64,000 nucleotides of DNA from Oscillospiraceae bacterium (GCA_021200565.1 JAJQGJ010000024.1:20644-84643); one strand, 5' to 3'; shown: positions 53,854-63,550, counted from the first letter of the stretch. Notes: a model not told the origin generated them from the letters alone. Made by a program: numbers and translations.

Positions 53854-54321
53854 TTGGCACTCAGAAAAATAGTGATTGACGACGATCCGGTACTCTTAAA
53901 AACCTGCAAGCCGGTAGAAAAATTCGACCAGAGGCTCTGGGAACTCTTGGATGACATGCGTGATACCATGTATAAAGCCGAGGGAGTAGGACTCGCAGCT
54001 CCACAGGTGGGCATAATAAGGCGTGCGGTTGTCATAGATACTGGTGAAGGACTGTTTGAACTCATCAACCCTGAGATAACCTTCCGTTCCGAAGAAACCC
54101 AGCGTGGAGTTGAGGCTTGCCTTTCATATCCAGACATTGCAGGCTATGTCACAAGACCAAAAACGGTAAAATTCAAGGCTCAGGATCGTAACGGCGAATG
54201 GTATGAAAAAGAAGTCAGCGACCTGTTTGCAAGATGCGTCTGCCATGAGCTCGACCATCTTGATGGCGTAACACTCCCTCAGAATATAGAAGAGATTTAT
54301 GAAGAGCCCGAGGAGGAATAA
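53854..54321 (+). CDS. def: Peptide deformylase
   Basis: Removes the formyl group from nascent peptides. Metal-site motifs: GVGLAAPQVGI (motif I), EACLSYPD (motif II, usual EGCLS with Gly to Ala) and CHELDHLDG (HExxH). Start TTG 53854 after GGAGG with an 8-base spacer. Length 155. fmt follows, the standard def-fmt pair. Confidence 0.96.
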   Translation: MALRKIVIDDDPVLLKTCKPVEKFDQRLWELLDDMRDTMYKAEGVGLAAPQVGIIRRAVVIDTGEGLFELINPEITFRSEETQRGVEACLSYPDIAGYVTRPKTVKFKAQDRNGEWYEKEVSDLFARCVCHELDHLDGVTLPQNIEEIYEEPEEE

Positions 54322-54329
54322 CTCAGTTT

Positions 54330-55274
54330 ATGAGAATTGTTTTCATGGGAACGCCTAGCTTTGCGATTCCGTCGCTTGAAGCACTGCTTCAAAACGGTTA
54401 TGAAGTTCCTGCAGTCTTCACCCAGACCGACAAGCCAAAGGGCAGGGGAAACAAGATAGCCTTTTCTCCTGTAAAGGAATACGCACTTGCACATAATATC
54501 CCAGTCTACCAGCCGAATTCCCTCAAAAAAGAGACTGATGTCTATCTTCCGATATTGAAAGAACTGAATCCCGACATGATAGTCGTCGCAGCCTATGGAA
54601 AGATTCTCCCTGTAGAGATTTTAGAGCTTCCGGAGTACGGCTGCATCAATGTTCATGGCTCTCTTCTCCCAAAATACAGAGGAGCTGCACCAATCCAGTG
54701 GACAGTTCTGAATGGCGACGAGTTCGGCGGAATTACTACAATGCAGATGGCAGAGGGTCTCGACACCGGCGACATGCTCCTCAGTGAAAAAGTCACCGTC
54801 AGGGAAAACGAAACCGCTAGTGAGCTTTATGACCGGCTTTCCTACGTCGGCGCATCTCTTCTTATAAAAACGATAAACGGACTTGTAGCAGGCGAAATCA
54901 CACCCGTCAAGCAGAACGAATCGGAAGCAACATATGCTCCGATGCTGACCAAGGACATGTGCGCCATTGATTTTACTAAACCAGCCAAAGAAGTCCACAA
55001 TAAAATCTTAGGCTTGTCCGATTCGCCCGGAGCCTGCTGCTATCTTGACGGCAAACGCTTGAAGGTATATCGAAGCGAGCTTGTCTCCACTGAAAAATCA
55101 TTCTCCGAGCCTGGAACAATCTTCGATGAACATAGCTTCACCGTTTCCTGCGGCACCGGCTCTGTCAGATTCACAGAAATCCAGGCGGAAGGCTCAAAGC
55201 GGATGAATGTTTCAGACTATTTAAGAGGCAGACCGGTAAAGAAAGGAACCAAGCTCGAGAGTAACCCATCATAG
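54330..55274 (+). CDS. fmt: Methionyl-tRNA formyltransferase
   Basis: Formylates initiator Met-tRNA with 10-formyl-THF. Signatures: IVFMGTPSFAIPSLEALL, the catalytic NVHGSLLPKYRGAAPIQW and GDMLLSEKV. The C-terminal domain is compact (about 205-314). Length 314. It lies 8 bases after def. Confidence 0.97.
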   Translation: MRIVFMGTPSFAIPSLEALLQNGYEVPAVFTQTDKPKGRGNKIAFSPVKEYALAHNIPVYQPNSLKKETDVYLPILKELNPDMIVVAAYGKILPVEILELPEYGCINVHGSLLPKYRGAAPIQWTVLNGDEFGGITTMQMAEGLDTGDMLLSEKVTVRENETASELYDRLSYVGASLLIKTINGLVAGEITPVKQNESEATYAPMLTKDMCAIDFTKPAKEVHNKILGLSDSPGACCYLDGKRLKVYRSELVSTEKSFSEPGTIFDEHSFTVSCGTGSVRFTEIQAEGSKRMNVSDYLRGRPVKKGTKLESNPS

Positions 55275-55286
55275 AAAGGAATCAAA

Positions 55287-56000
55287 ATGCCTTACTACTA
55301 TTACGGATACGGCTACAATTTTTCATATCTGATAATTCTTCTTCCTGCACTTATATTCGCACTCTACGCCCAGTTCAAGGTGAATTCGACTGTAAATAAA
55401 TATTCCCAGGTCAGAAACACACGTGGGCTCACCGGCGCAGAGGTAGCAAGAAGAATCCTCGACCATAACGGTCTTTATAATATCCAGGTTGTCCATGTCA
55501 GCGGCTACATGACCGACAACTACAATCCAAAAACAGGAGTGGTTTCACTTTCTGACACCACCTATTCATCAACATCGGTAGCAGCAATCGGAATAGCAGC
55601 TCACGAATGTGGTCATGCAGTTCAGTACGCCCAGGATTACACGCCGATAAGAATCCGTTCAATGTTGGTTCCAGTTACAAATATCGGCTCAACATTCGGC
55701 TTTATAATTCTGGCTGTCGGACTCATATTCGGAAGCTACTATATCGCAATGTTCGGAGTTCTTCTCTATTGCCTGATGGCAGTGTTCCAGGCGGTAACTC
55801 TTCCGGTTGAATTCAACGCAAGCAGCCGTGCGCTTCACACTCTTGAGAGTGAAGCTATTCTCACGGAAAGCGAGCTTCCGATGGCTCGAAAGGTCCTCTC
55901 AGCCGCCGCAATGACCTATGTTGCATCACTTGTTTCAACTCTTGCGACAATACTCCGGCTTTTATTGATAGTCGGTGGCAGGGGCTCGAGAAGAAGATAA
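55287..56000 (+). CDS. Membrane zinc metallopeptidase (YugP-like)
   Basis: 237 residues of the PF04298 family: N-terminal Tyr/Gly-rich start and membrane segment (about 12-28), active site AAHECGHAVQYA (HExxH), and further membrane segments (STFGFIILAVGLIFGSYYI; LLIVGGRG). Insertion of this gene between fmt and rsmB is seen in many Clostridia. Substrates unknown, perhaps membrane-protein quality control. Confidence 0.9.
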   Translation: MPYYYYGYGYNFSYLIILLPALIFALYAQFKVNSTVNKYSQVRNTRGLTGAEVARRILDHNGLYNIQVVHVSGYMTDNYNPKTGVVSLSDTTYSSTSVAAIGIAAHECGHAVQYAQDYTPIRIRSMLVPVTNIGSTFGFIILAVGLIFGSYYIAMFGVLLYCLMAVFQAVTLPVEFNASSRALHTLESEAILTESELPMARKVLSAAAMTYVASLVSTLATILRLLLIVGGRGSRRR

Positions 56001-56024
56001 AAACTGACGAAAGCAGACATATAA

Positions 56025-57323
56025 ATGCAGACACCAAGAGAGATTTGTTTGGGGCTTCTTGTAAAAGTCGAAAAAAATTCGAGCTTTTCAAGCGTTGCCC
56101 TTGATAATACGCTGTCAAAGTATTCCGGGCTTTCGGATGTTGACAGGCGTTTCATCTCCGCACTCTATTACGGCGTAATTGAAAGAAGAATCACTCTTGA
56201 CGCTGTGATAGCAAAATACTCTAATAGACCGATAGACAAGCTGAATCTCGAAGTCCGGGAAATTCTCAGAATGGGAATTTATCAGCTTCTCTATATGGAC
56301 TCCGTCCCCGACAATGCCGCAGTCGACGAGAGCGTCAAGCTCGCAAAGATAAATAATCAGTCGGCATCCGGCTTTGTCAATGCAATACTCCGAAGCTTCA
56401 TCCGTGACGGAAAGAAGCTTCCCGGGAGCAACCTTTCCCTTGAGTATTCTTGCCCTCAGTGGCTTGTGGATATGTGGCTGAGGGACTATGGCGAAGAGAT
56501 AGCCATTTCGATTCTCAAGTCTTCTTTAGGAAGACCTCCGACGACAGTCAGATTCAATACCTGCAAATTCGAAATTGCAGATATTTTATCAGAGCTCGCC
56601 CTTGACGGCATAGAAGCCGTTCCAAACGAAGTGATCAAAGACTGCTACAACCTCAAAAACTGCGGATCCGCAGAAAAGCTTTCGGCATATAAAAGAGGCA
56701 TGTTTCATGTTCAGGACGCCTCCTGCCAGCTTTGTGCCACAGAGCTTGGAGCAAAAGAGGGCGAGACAGTTCTCGACGTTTGCTCTGCTCCCGGCGGAAA
56801 ATCGTTCACGGTAGCAGAAATCATGAACGACATGGGAAGAATTTTAGCTTTTGATCTCCATGCCAATCGTGCGAAGCTGATCACCGATGGCGCAAAAAGG
56901 CTCGGGCTTTGTACAATCTCAGCCGGGACGAACAATGCAAAAGTCTATAAAAGCGAGCTCCCTATGGCTGACAGAGTTTTATGCGACGTTCCTTGCTCGG
57001 GACTCGGAGTAATCGGGCGCAAGCCAGAAATCAAGTATAACTATTCATGTGAGGATGACCTCAAGCAGTTCCCAATAGTCCAGTATGAAATCCTAAAGAC
57101 TTCATCTCAGTATGTAAGACCCGGCGGGACGCTACTCTATTCGACGTGCACTCTCAACCGAGCCGAAAATGACCTGATAGCTGAGAAATTCCTCAAGGAA
57201 AACCCCAGCTTCGAGGGCTGTAAGCTTTCTTGTTTCGGCGACTATAAGGCGACGATAACGCCAGCCAGCTGCCAATTCGGCGGTGACGGCTTCTTCATGG
57301 CGAAATTCTCGAGAATTGGGTGA
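56025..57323 (+). CDS. rsmB: 16S rRNA (cytosine-967-C5)-methyltransferase
   Basis: N-terminal NusB-like domain (DRRFISALYYGVIERRITLD) and a C-terminal SAM domain: motif I LDVCSAPGGKSFTVAEI, catalytic DVPCSGLGVIGRKPEI and YSTCTLNRAEN (second Cys). Length 432. Followed immediately by rlmN, as in Bacillus. Confidence 0.96.
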   Translation: MQTPREICLGLLVKVEKNSSFSSVALDNTLSKYSGLSDVDRRFISALYYGVIERRITLDAVIAKYSNRPIDKLNLEVREILRMGIYQLLYMDSVPDNAAVDESVKLAKINNQSASGFVNAILRSFIRDGKKLPGSNLSLEYSCPQWLVDMWLRDYGEEIAISILKSSLGRPPTTVRFNTCKFEIADILSELALDGIEAVPNEVIKDCYNLKNCGSAEKLSAYKRGMFHVQDASCQLCATELGAKEGETVLDVCSAPGGKSFTVAEIMNDMGRILAFDLHANRAKLITDGAKRLGLCTISAGTNNAKVYKSELPMADRVLCDVPCSGLGVIGRKPEIKYNYSCEDDLKQFPIVQYEILKTSSQYVRPGGTLLYSTCTLNRAENDLIAEKFLKENPSFEGCKLSCFGDYKATITPASCQFGGDGFFMAKFSRIG

Positions 57324-57329
57324 ATATTT

Positions 57330-58352
57330 TTGACCGATATACTATCATTGAGTCTTGAAGAGCTGACTGAAAAGATGAAAGCCCTCGGTGAAAAGAGCTT
57401 TCGTGCATCTCAGATTTATGAATGGCTCCACAAAAAGCGTGCAACCGACTTTTCCGAAATGACGAATCTTTCACTGCAGCTTCGTGAAAAGCTCGCTGGC
57501 GAATTCTATATCGAAAAGCTCACATGCGTGAGAAACCTGAAATCAAGCCTCGACGAAACCGAGAAATTCTTGTTTGAGCTCTCCGACGGCAACCATATCG
57601 AAACGGTCCTGATGAGCTATGAGCATGGCGACTCCCTCTGCGTTTCAACCCAGGTTGGCTGCAAGATGGGCTGCAGATTCTGCGCATCAACCATCGCCGG
57701 CTTCAAAAGAAGCCTCAAGCCATCCGAGATACTTCTGCAGCTCTATGAAGCGGAAAGAATTTCAGGTCGCAAGGTCTCAAGCATAGTCCTGATGGGCATC
57801 GGCGAGCCGCTTGACAATTTCGACAATGTCGTGAGATTTCTTGAGCTACTGTCTAGTGAAAAGGGAACCAATATGAGCCTGAGGCACGTTTCCCTTTCCA
57901 CCTGCGGTCTTGTCGATAAGATTTATGAGCTTTCGGAGTTGAATCTGGGGCTGACGCTTTCAATTTCGCTTCATGCAACCACCGATGAAAAGAGAAGCGA
58001 GCTGATGCCGGTCAATAAACGGTATCATATCGATGAGCTGATGAAGGCATGCCGTGATTATTTCGCCGTAACCGGGCGAAGAATCTCATTTGAATACGCC
58101 CTTATAGACGGCACAAACGACACTATGGAAGATGCAAAAGCGCTTGCTAAGTTAGTAGGTGGAATGCCGTCTCATATAAATATAATACCTGTGAACAAAA
58201 TCAAAGAGCGAGACTTCCATTCTTCACGCCCTGCAGCCGAAAGCTTCTGTAAAAAGCTTACCGGTCTTGGAGTGAATGCAACTGTGAGAAGAACTCTTGG
58301 AGCAGATATAGACGCTGCCTGCGGACAGCTCAGGCGGGAATACGAAATATAG
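57330..58352 (+). CDS. rlmN: Dual-specificity RNA methyltransferase RlmN
   Basis: Radical SAM enzyme forming 2-methyladenosine in 23S rRNA (A2503) and some tRNAs. The cluster motif is CKMGCRFCASTIAG; the substrate cysteine is near residue 331 in DAACGQLRREYE. Start is TTG 57330, six bases after the rsmB stop. Length 340. Confidence 0.96.
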   Translation: MTDILSLSLEELTEKMKALGEKSFRASQIYEWLHKKRATDFSEMTNLSLQLREKLAGEFYIEKLTCVRNLKSSLDETEKFLFELSDGNHIETVLMSYEHGDSLCVSTQVGCKMGCRFCASTIAGFKRSLKPSEILLQLYEAERISGRKVSSIVLMGIGEPLDNFDNVVRFLELLSSEKGTNMSLRHVSLSTCGLVDKIYELSELNLGLTLSISLHATTDEKRSELMPVNKRYHIDELMKACRDYFAVTGRRISFEYALIDGTNDTMEDAKALAKLVGGMPSHINIIPVNKIKERDFHSSRPAAESFCKKLTGLGVNATVRRTLGADIDAACGQLRREYEI

Positions 58353-58370
58353 AAATTTGGAGGTGACAAT

Positions 58371-59099
58371 GTGTTTGCAGCCGGAAAAACCGATATAGGA
58401 AAACTCAGGGAAGAAAATCAGGATAAGTTCAGAATATGTGCTATCGACGATGAAACTGTCTTTTCCGTCGTCTGTGATGGCATGGGCGGTGCTGCGTCAG
58501 GCGGTCTTGCCAGCGAGATGACATCGAACGCCGTCTATGAGCGTGTCCATCTCAGCTACAGAGCCGATATGGAGCCAAAAAGCGTCAAGTCGCTTCTTAT
58601 ATCTTCTGTCGAAGCGGCAAACGCCATTGTCTACAACAAGAGCCTCGAAGATGAGCACAATGCCGGAATGGGAACCACTTGTGTTGCCGCTCTGGTACAT
58701 AAGAATCTCCTGAGCATAACGAGCGTAGGCGATTCAAGAGCTTACCTCATGAATGACCTCGGAATAGCTCAGGTGACGAACGACCACACGGTTGTCGAAT
58801 ATCTCTATTCAAACGGAATGATAAGCGAGGAAGAGATGCATAGCCACAAGATGAAAAATGTCATCACACGTGCTGTCGGGGTGGACAAATCGGTTGAGCC
58901 TGACTATTTTGAGCTTGATCTCAGCGGAGGCGAGTATATCCTCATCTGCACCGACGGACTCACCAACTACCTCACAAATGAGCAGATATATGAAATTTCT
59001 TACAGACAGCCAATAGAACACGCCGTAAACGAGCTTATAGATGCGGCAAACTCCCGGGGCGGCAAGGACAACATAACAGCCGTACTCATATCGGTTTAA
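58371..59099 (+). CDS. prpC: PP2C-type Ser/Thr phosphatase
   Basis: Metal-dependent phosphatase opposing the kinase next to it. Motifs: DGMGG at residues 36-40, NAGMGTTCVAAL, SVGDSRAYL, TNDHTVVEYL, ICTDGLTNYL and GGKDNITAVL. GTG start with GGAGGTGA 6 bases upstream. prpC-prkC-rsgA is a conserved unit; the phosphatase and kinase set the phosphorylation of RsgA, elongation factors and wall proteins. Confidence 0.96.
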   Translation: MFAAGKTDIGKLREENQDKFRICAIDDETVFSVVCDGMGGAASGGLASEMTSNAVYERVHLSYRADMEPKSVKSLLISSVEAANAIVYNKSLEDEHNAGMGTTCVAALVHKNLLSITSVGDSRAYLMNDLGIAQVTNDHTVVEYLYSNGMISEEEMHSHKMKNVITRAVGVDKSVEPDYFELDLSGGEYILICTDGLTNYLTNEQIYEISYRQPIEHAVNELIDAANSRGGKDNITAVLISV

Positions 59100-59111
59100 A
59101 AGGAAAGGAGA

Positions 59112-61292
59112 ATGAACATGGATAAATTCATCGGTCTTAAGCTCGACGGAAGATACCAGATCACCGAGCTTATCGGTGTCGGCGGAATGTCTGATGTCTA
59201 CAAAGGTATAGACATAATGGAAAACAGAACCGTCGCCGTGAAAATACTTAAGCGGGAATTTTCCGAGAACGAGGAATTCGTCAGATATTTCAGAAACGAG
59301 AGCAGAGCCATTGCCGTTCTGTCTCATCCGAATATAGTAAAGATTTTCGATGTCGGTTATGAGCATGACCTCCAGTATATTGTCATGGAGTACATCAACG
59401 GCATAACCCTCAAAGAGTGCATAGAGCAGAAGGGCATGCTTCAGTGGCGTGAGTGCGTTCACTATACTATCCAGATTTTAAGAGCCTTGCAGCTCGCCCA
59501 CGACAGAGGAATCATCCACCGTGACATCAAGCCTCAGAATGTTATGCTCCTGGCGGATGGAACCATCAAGGTGATGGATTTCGGAATCGCCTGCTTTTCA
59601 CGTCAGAACGCCGGCACTGGCACCGAGCGAACAATGGGCTCAGTTCACTATGTCTCTCCTGAACAGGCAAGAGGAGAAAGAACCGATGAGCGTGGCGACA
59701 TTTATTCTGTCGGCGTCATGATGTATGAAATGCTCACCGGCAGGAAGCCCTTCGACGGCGAAACTCCCGTTGCAGTGGCAATGAAGCACATGAGCGAGGA
59801 GCCGGTGCCGCCATCTCAGTACAATTCAAACATTTATAAAGGTCTTGAGGAAATAGTTCTTCGTGCAATGGAAAAGGAGCCAACCAAGAGATACCAGTCT
59901 GCATCCGGAATGATCAGAGATATTGAGGCATTCAAAAATGACCAGAGTGTAACGTTTGGCTACTTCGACGAGCCGATCAAAAGACCGGAGCAGCAATCGG
60001 GACTTCTTGACGGCATCAAAACCTCCGTCACAAAAAAGCGTGCATCCAAGCCGAAGGTAAAAAAGGAGAAGCCGAAGCCAGAGCCGGAACCCGAGCCGGA
60101 GGAGGAATATCCCGAGGAGGACTATGATGACGATGACGACGATGATCGTCCACGCCACAACTTCGTTCTCCCGATTCTTGCAGCGATGACGGTAACTGTC
60201 ATAATCGTTGCAACGCTGTTCATGGCAAATGTGATCATGGGTGCATTCCAGACAACTGCTTCATCCTCAAATGACTACACGATGCCGAACCTGATTGGTC
60301 TTAACTACTACGAGGCACGCTCCCTTTATCCCGAAATTCAGCTTGTAGCTTCCGAAGAGTATAGCTCAGATTACGAATCTGGCATAATCATGGAGCAGGA
60401 AAAGGCTGAGGGCAGAATCGTCAAGGTCGGCGACGCTATAAAAGTAACCGTAAGCAAGGGAACGAGAACCGTTACAATTCCTGATGTCGTCAACTACCAC
60501 TATTCGTCAGCCTACGCTGCATTGACAGGCGAATCGCTGACAGTCACGAGGGTAGAGATTGAAAGCGATGATGTTTCTTCAGGCTATGTCGTCAAGACAG
60601 ACCCTGTCGCATATTCAACCGTTGAAGAAGGAACAACCGTCAAGGTTTATGTAAGTATAGGTCCGTCGGTTGAGGATACCACCGTTCCTTCTCTTGTCGG
60701 AAAGACCGTTTCCGAAGCCCAGATGCTTCTTGAAGATAACTATCTCGTTGCGAAGACGCAGTATGTCGAATCGAGTGAGGAAGCCGGGATCGTCATCGAC
60801 CAGAGCATAGAAGCAGGCGAAACGGTAACGAGAAACACAACAGTCACAATCTATGTTTCAGACGGAACAGTCACCGAGGAACAGGAAGTCGACATTGATG
60901 AGGAAGAGATTGACGATGGCACTACGACAACCCATCCTGGCATCATAATAGATGGCGGAGATAGTTCTGGCGGCGAGACTGTCACTGGAACCACTATTGT
61001 CCTGAATATCGACATCCCGTCAAAGGCAACTAACAACTACTATGTGACCGTATATAACAGTGCCAATGGCGAAGCTTTGACCAGCACAATCACCATGAAC
61101 GGCTCACAATATGCCGGCGGTACGCTTTCTGTAGCAATTACTGGCGAGGGTTCAATGAGCGTTTATGTAATGGCAAAGAGCACCAAGACTGGGCTGCAGA
61201 TGACATTTGCCGAGTACGAAATCGATTTCACAACCGGCACATACTACCGGACCAACTACTGGACCACTGCGTTTACGATTATTGATTCATGA
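59112..61292 (+). CDS. prkC: PASTA-domain Ser/Thr protein kinase (PrkC)
   Basis: Membrane kinase sensing muropeptides, linked to germination in spore formers. Kinase: GVGGMSDVYKG, Lys44 in VAVKIL, HRDIKPQNV and KVMDFGIAC. A basic/acidic linker with a run of Asp leads to one membrane segment (about 352-376). Three PASTA repeats follow (TMPNLIGLNYYEARS; TIPDVVNYHYSSAYA; TVPSLVGKTVSEAQ) and then a C-terminal extracellular beta domain of about 120 residues not usual in PrkC. The start is ATG 59112 or 59118; the latter has the better spacing to AAAGGAG. Confidence 0.95.
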   Translation: MNMDKFIGLKLDGRYQITELIGVGGMSDVYKGIDIMENRTVAVKILKREFSENEEFVRYFRNESRAIAVLSHPNIVKIFDVGYEHDLQYIVMEYINGITLKECIEQKGMLQWRECVHYTIQILRALQLAHDRGIIHRDIKPQNVMLLADGTIKVMDFGIACFSRQNAGTGTERTMGSVHYVSPEQARGERTDERGDIYSVGVMMYEMLTGRKPFDGETPVAVAMKHMSEEPVPPSQYNSNIYKGLEEIVLRAMEKEPTKRYQSASGMIRDIEAFKNDQSVTFGYFDEPIKRPEQQSGLLDGIKTSVTKKRASKPKVKKEKPKPEPEPEPEEEYPEEDYDDDDDDDRPRHNFVLPILAAMTVTVIIVATLFMANVIMGAFQTTASSSNDYTMPNLIGLNYYEARSLYPEIQLVASEEYSSDYESGIIMEQEKAEGRIVKVGDAIKVTVSKGTRTVTIPDVVNYHYSSAYAALTGESLTVTRVEIESDDVSSGYVVKTDPVAYSTVEEGTTVKVYVSIGPSVEDTTVPSLVGKTVSEAQMLLEDNYLVAKTQYVESSEEAGIVIDQSIEAGETVTRNTTVTIYVSDGTVTEEQEVDIDEEEIDDGTTTTHPGIIIDGGDSSGGETVTGTTIVLNIDIPSKATNNYYVTVYNSANGEALTSTITMNGSQYAGGTLSVAITGEGSMSVYVMAKSTKTGLQMTFAEYEIDFTTGTYYRTNYWTTAFTIIDS

Positions 61293-62191
61293 TGATATTG
61301 GACGGAGTTATAATCAGCGCTTTCGGCACCGGCTACAAGGTAGCCTCGCTTGACGGCGAAGTTTTCACATGCAAGGCAAAGGGGATATTCCGCCAAAGGA
61401 ATATCTCTCCTTGCTGCGGCGATAGAGTGACAGTAGAGTGTTCCGAAAACTCGGAGCCAGTCATAACCGAGATAAAGCCCAGAAAAAACGAGATTATAAG
61501 ACCACCTCTTGCGAACCTTGATCAGATGGTCTTCATAATGTCGACCTGCGAGCCACCACCAAATCTGAGGATGCTTGATAAATTTTCGGCAGTCGCTCAG
61601 TATAAGGGCATTGAGTCTGTAATAGTTTTCACCAAGACTGATAAGCAGCCTGCCGACGACTACATAAAGATTTATCAGGGAGTCTATCCGGTTTTCGAAG
61701 TGAATAATGAAACCGGCGATGGCTGTGACGAAGTCAAGAAAGCTCTTAAAGGCAAATTTTCAGCTTTCTGTGGGAATTCCGGCTCGGGAAAGTCATCAAC
61801 TATTAATAATATCTGCCCTGAGCTCGGTCTTGCAACCGCTGAGATAAGTAAAAGCCTCGGAAGAGGCAAGCACACAACAAGACGTGCTGACATCTTCGAG
61901 CTCGACTGTGGCGGCTACATAGCCGATACTCCTGGCTTCTCGACGTTTGAGACCGGAAAGTATGACACTATATTTAAAGACGAGCTTGCAGACTGCTTCC
62001 CGGAATTTAGGGAATACCTTGGTGAATGCCGTTTCCAGGACTGCTCGCACACAAAAGAGACTGGCTGCGCAGTGCTGGAGGCAGTAAGGAACGGAAAAAT
62101 CTCCGAAAGCCGCCATGAAAGCTATTGTGAAATGTACCGGGAAGCGTCTCTCATCAAGCCGTGGGAGCTTAAGGACAAACAGAAGCGTTAG
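61289..62191 (+). CDS. rsgA: Ribosome small subunit-dependent GTPase A
   Basis: Circularly permuted GTPase aiding 30S maturation. N-terminal OB fold, then G4-like FTKTDKQ, G1 GNSGSGKSSTINNI, G3 DTPGFSTFE, and a C-terminal zinc site CRFQDCSHTKETGCAV. Length 300. It overlaps prkC by 4 bases. rpe and thiN, present after rsgA in Bacillus, are missing; spoVM follows. Confidence 0.96.
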   Translation: MMILDGVIISAFGTGYKVASLDGEVFTCKAKGIFRQRNISPCCGDRVTVECSENSEPVITEIKPRKNEIIRPPLANLDQMVFIMSTCEPPPNLRMLDKFSAVAQYKGIESVIVFTKTDKQPADDYIKIYQGVYPVFEVNNETGDGCDEVKKALKGKFSAFCGNSGSGKSSTINNICPELGLATAEISKSLGRGKHTTRRADIFELDCGGYIADTPGFSTFETGKYDTIFKDELADCFPEFREYLGECRFQDCSHTKETGCAVLEAVRNGKISESRHESYCEMYREASLIKPWELKDKQKR

Positions 62192-62247
62192 CAACTTTCG
62201 ATTTCCCGAATATTATGTACAAATACATATGTATGGGAGGAATCAGC

Positions 62248-62334
62248 ATGAAAGTTGTAATTGTCAAGCCATCGAAGCCGATTAGAGGCATTCTCCGGGC
62301 TATTTTTGGCATCAAAAAAGAAGCCGGCTGTTAA
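62248..62334 (+). CDS. spoVM: Stage V sporulation protein M
   Basis: 28 residues: MKVVIVKPSKPIRGILRAIF then a short GIKKE-type tail ending in GC. It matches SpoVM, the tiny amphipathic peptide that recognises the convex forespore membrane and anchors SpoIVA to start the coat. GGGAGG (62235-62240) lies 7 bases before the ATG. The place after rsgA is the Bacillus position (there separated by rpe-thiN). The Pro at position 8-11 and the FGI-KK tail are clostridial features. Strong indication of spore formation. Confidence 0.88.
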   Translation: MKVVIVKPSKPIRGILRAIFGIKKEAGC

Positions 62335-62343
62335 GGATTTATT

Positions 62344-62380
62344 TGTCCCTTGCCCTTGTGTAAGGGACATCTTTTCTTGA
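62344..62380 (+). terminator. Terminator after spoVM
   Basis: GTCCCTT (62344-62350) pairs with AAGGGAC (about 62362-62368), then ATCTTTTC. Confidence 0.65.
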
Positions 62381-62400
62381 AATCCATAATAGAATTCAGT

Positions 62401-62949
62401 ATGTTATCATTCAGAATTCTGAAAACAGATTTACACATTGGCTTTGGCTTCCTTCTGGTTACTGCCGTGAGCTTTCTTGAGCCAAACGGTGTAACCGGCA
62501 TCTGCCTTCTCTTTTGCTTCGCTCATGAACTTGGACATCTGATTGCTATGAAGCTTACAGGAGCAGAAGTGACTGGAATACGCCTTTACGGTGGAGGAAT
62601 AGGTATTTCAGCCGAAACAGAAGAGCTCGGAAAATCAGCCCGGCTTCTTATCTACTCAGCAGGCTGCCTTACGAATATTACGCTTGCCTTAATTCTAAAA
62701 GACCGGATAAACTTCACAATAGCACTCTTTAATCTGATGCCCGTGAGCTATTTTGACGGAGGAATGATACTTCGGCTTCTTCTCCCAGATAGTGAAAAGC
62801 CTCTTGAAATAGTATCTAAGGTTACGATATGCGTTTTGATACTTGCGTTCTTCGCATCTGTAATGACAGTACCGGCATCCATTTCTCTGTCTCAGACAAT
62901 GACGTTGTTCGCAATAATTGCTTCTGAGCTCATTGACAGGGAATTATAG
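62401..62949 (+). CDS. Site-2 protease, SpoIVFB-like (M50)
   Basis: 182 residues, membrane-embedded. Active-site HELGHLIAMKL (HExxH) lies in the first half and NLMPVSYFDGG (NxxPxxxxDG) in the second, the two S2P motifs. Size and order match SpoIVFB, which cuts pro-sigma-K in the mother cell. ATG 62401 is used; the frame is open from 62350, which lies in the terminator. Shine-Dalgarno is weak. With spoVM next to it, a sporulation role is plausible, but SpoIVFB and other small S2P proteins cannot be separated by motif alone. Confidence 0.75.
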   Translation: MLSFRILKTDLHIGFGFLLVTAVSFLEPNGVTGICLLFCFAHELGHLIAMKLTGAEVTGIRLYGGGIGISAETEELGKSARLLIYSAGCLTNITLALILKDRINFTIALFNLMPVSYFDGGMILRLLLPDSEKPLEIVSKVTICVLILAFFASVMTVPASISLSQTMTLFAIIASELIDREL

Positions 62950-63015
62950 GCTGAATTTGTGCAAATTGAACATGTTATGAAGCATATCAGAATGTGATTT
63001 TTACGAATCTTACTA

Positions 63016-63044
63016 TTGAAACGACAGGCACGATGTGATATAAT
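63016..63044 (+). promoter_or_regulatory. rplS promoter
   Basis: TTGAAA (63016-63021), 17-base spacer, TATAAT (63039-63044) with TGTG just upstream. Confidence 0.75.
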
Positions 63045-63051
63045 ATTAAAG

Positions 63052-63190
63052 CATTTGAATTCCGTTGCGTTTTCCGAGCGCAAATGGGGGTTAATGCCGG
63101 TTTTATAACATGACATTAAAGCGGATAGTCCTCTGACTTCGTCAGGCAACGATAATCGTTGATAGAAGTGTATGAATGTCTGAAATTAAC
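63052..63190 (+). promoter_or_regulatory. Probable L19 (rplS) leader
   Basis: About 140 bases of structured 5' UTR with small hairpins (CTGAC/GTCAG near 63133-63146; AACGAT/ATCGTT near 63148-63160) before the AGGAGGAG of rplS. Several Firmicutes have an L19 leader here. The hairpins are seen; the identity is inferred. Confidence 0.5.
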
Positions 63191-63205
63191 AGGAGGAGTT
63201 TTAAA

Positions 63206-63550
63206 GTGGACGCTTTAAAAACAATCGCTCAGTCGAGCATGAAATCAGAGGTTCCTCAGTTTTCTGTTGGTGATACCGTTAGAGTACACGTCAGAATCCA
63301 GGAGGGTGACAAGTCGAGAATTCAGGTCTTTGAAGGAACTGTAATCGCTCGCAAGCACGGTGGCATCAGCGAAACCTTCACAGTTCGCAGACTTTCCCAT
63401 GGTTGCGGCGTTGAGAGAGTATTTCCTCTCCATTCTCCGGTTGTTGAAAAGGTTGAGGTCGTCAGACTCGCTAAGGTCAGAAGAGCTAAGCTCTATTACC
63501 TCAGAGACAGAGTTGGTAAGGCAGCCAAGACCAAGGACGCAATCAGATAA
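63206..63550 (+). CDS. rplS: 50S ribosomal protein L19
   Basis: 114 residues, [19 protein letters not shown] start, [18 protein letters not shown] and [18 protein letters not shown], the L19 core. GTG 63206 with AGGAGGAG 7 bases upstream is chosen over an upstream in-frame start at 63176 in the leader. L19 lies at the subunit interface. Confidence 0.96.
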   Translation: MDALKTIAQSSMKSEVPQFSVGDTVRVHVRIQEGDKSRIQVFEGTVIARKHGGISETFTVRRLSHGCGVERVFPLHSPVVEKVEVVRLAKVRRAKLYYLRDRVGKAAKTKDAIR

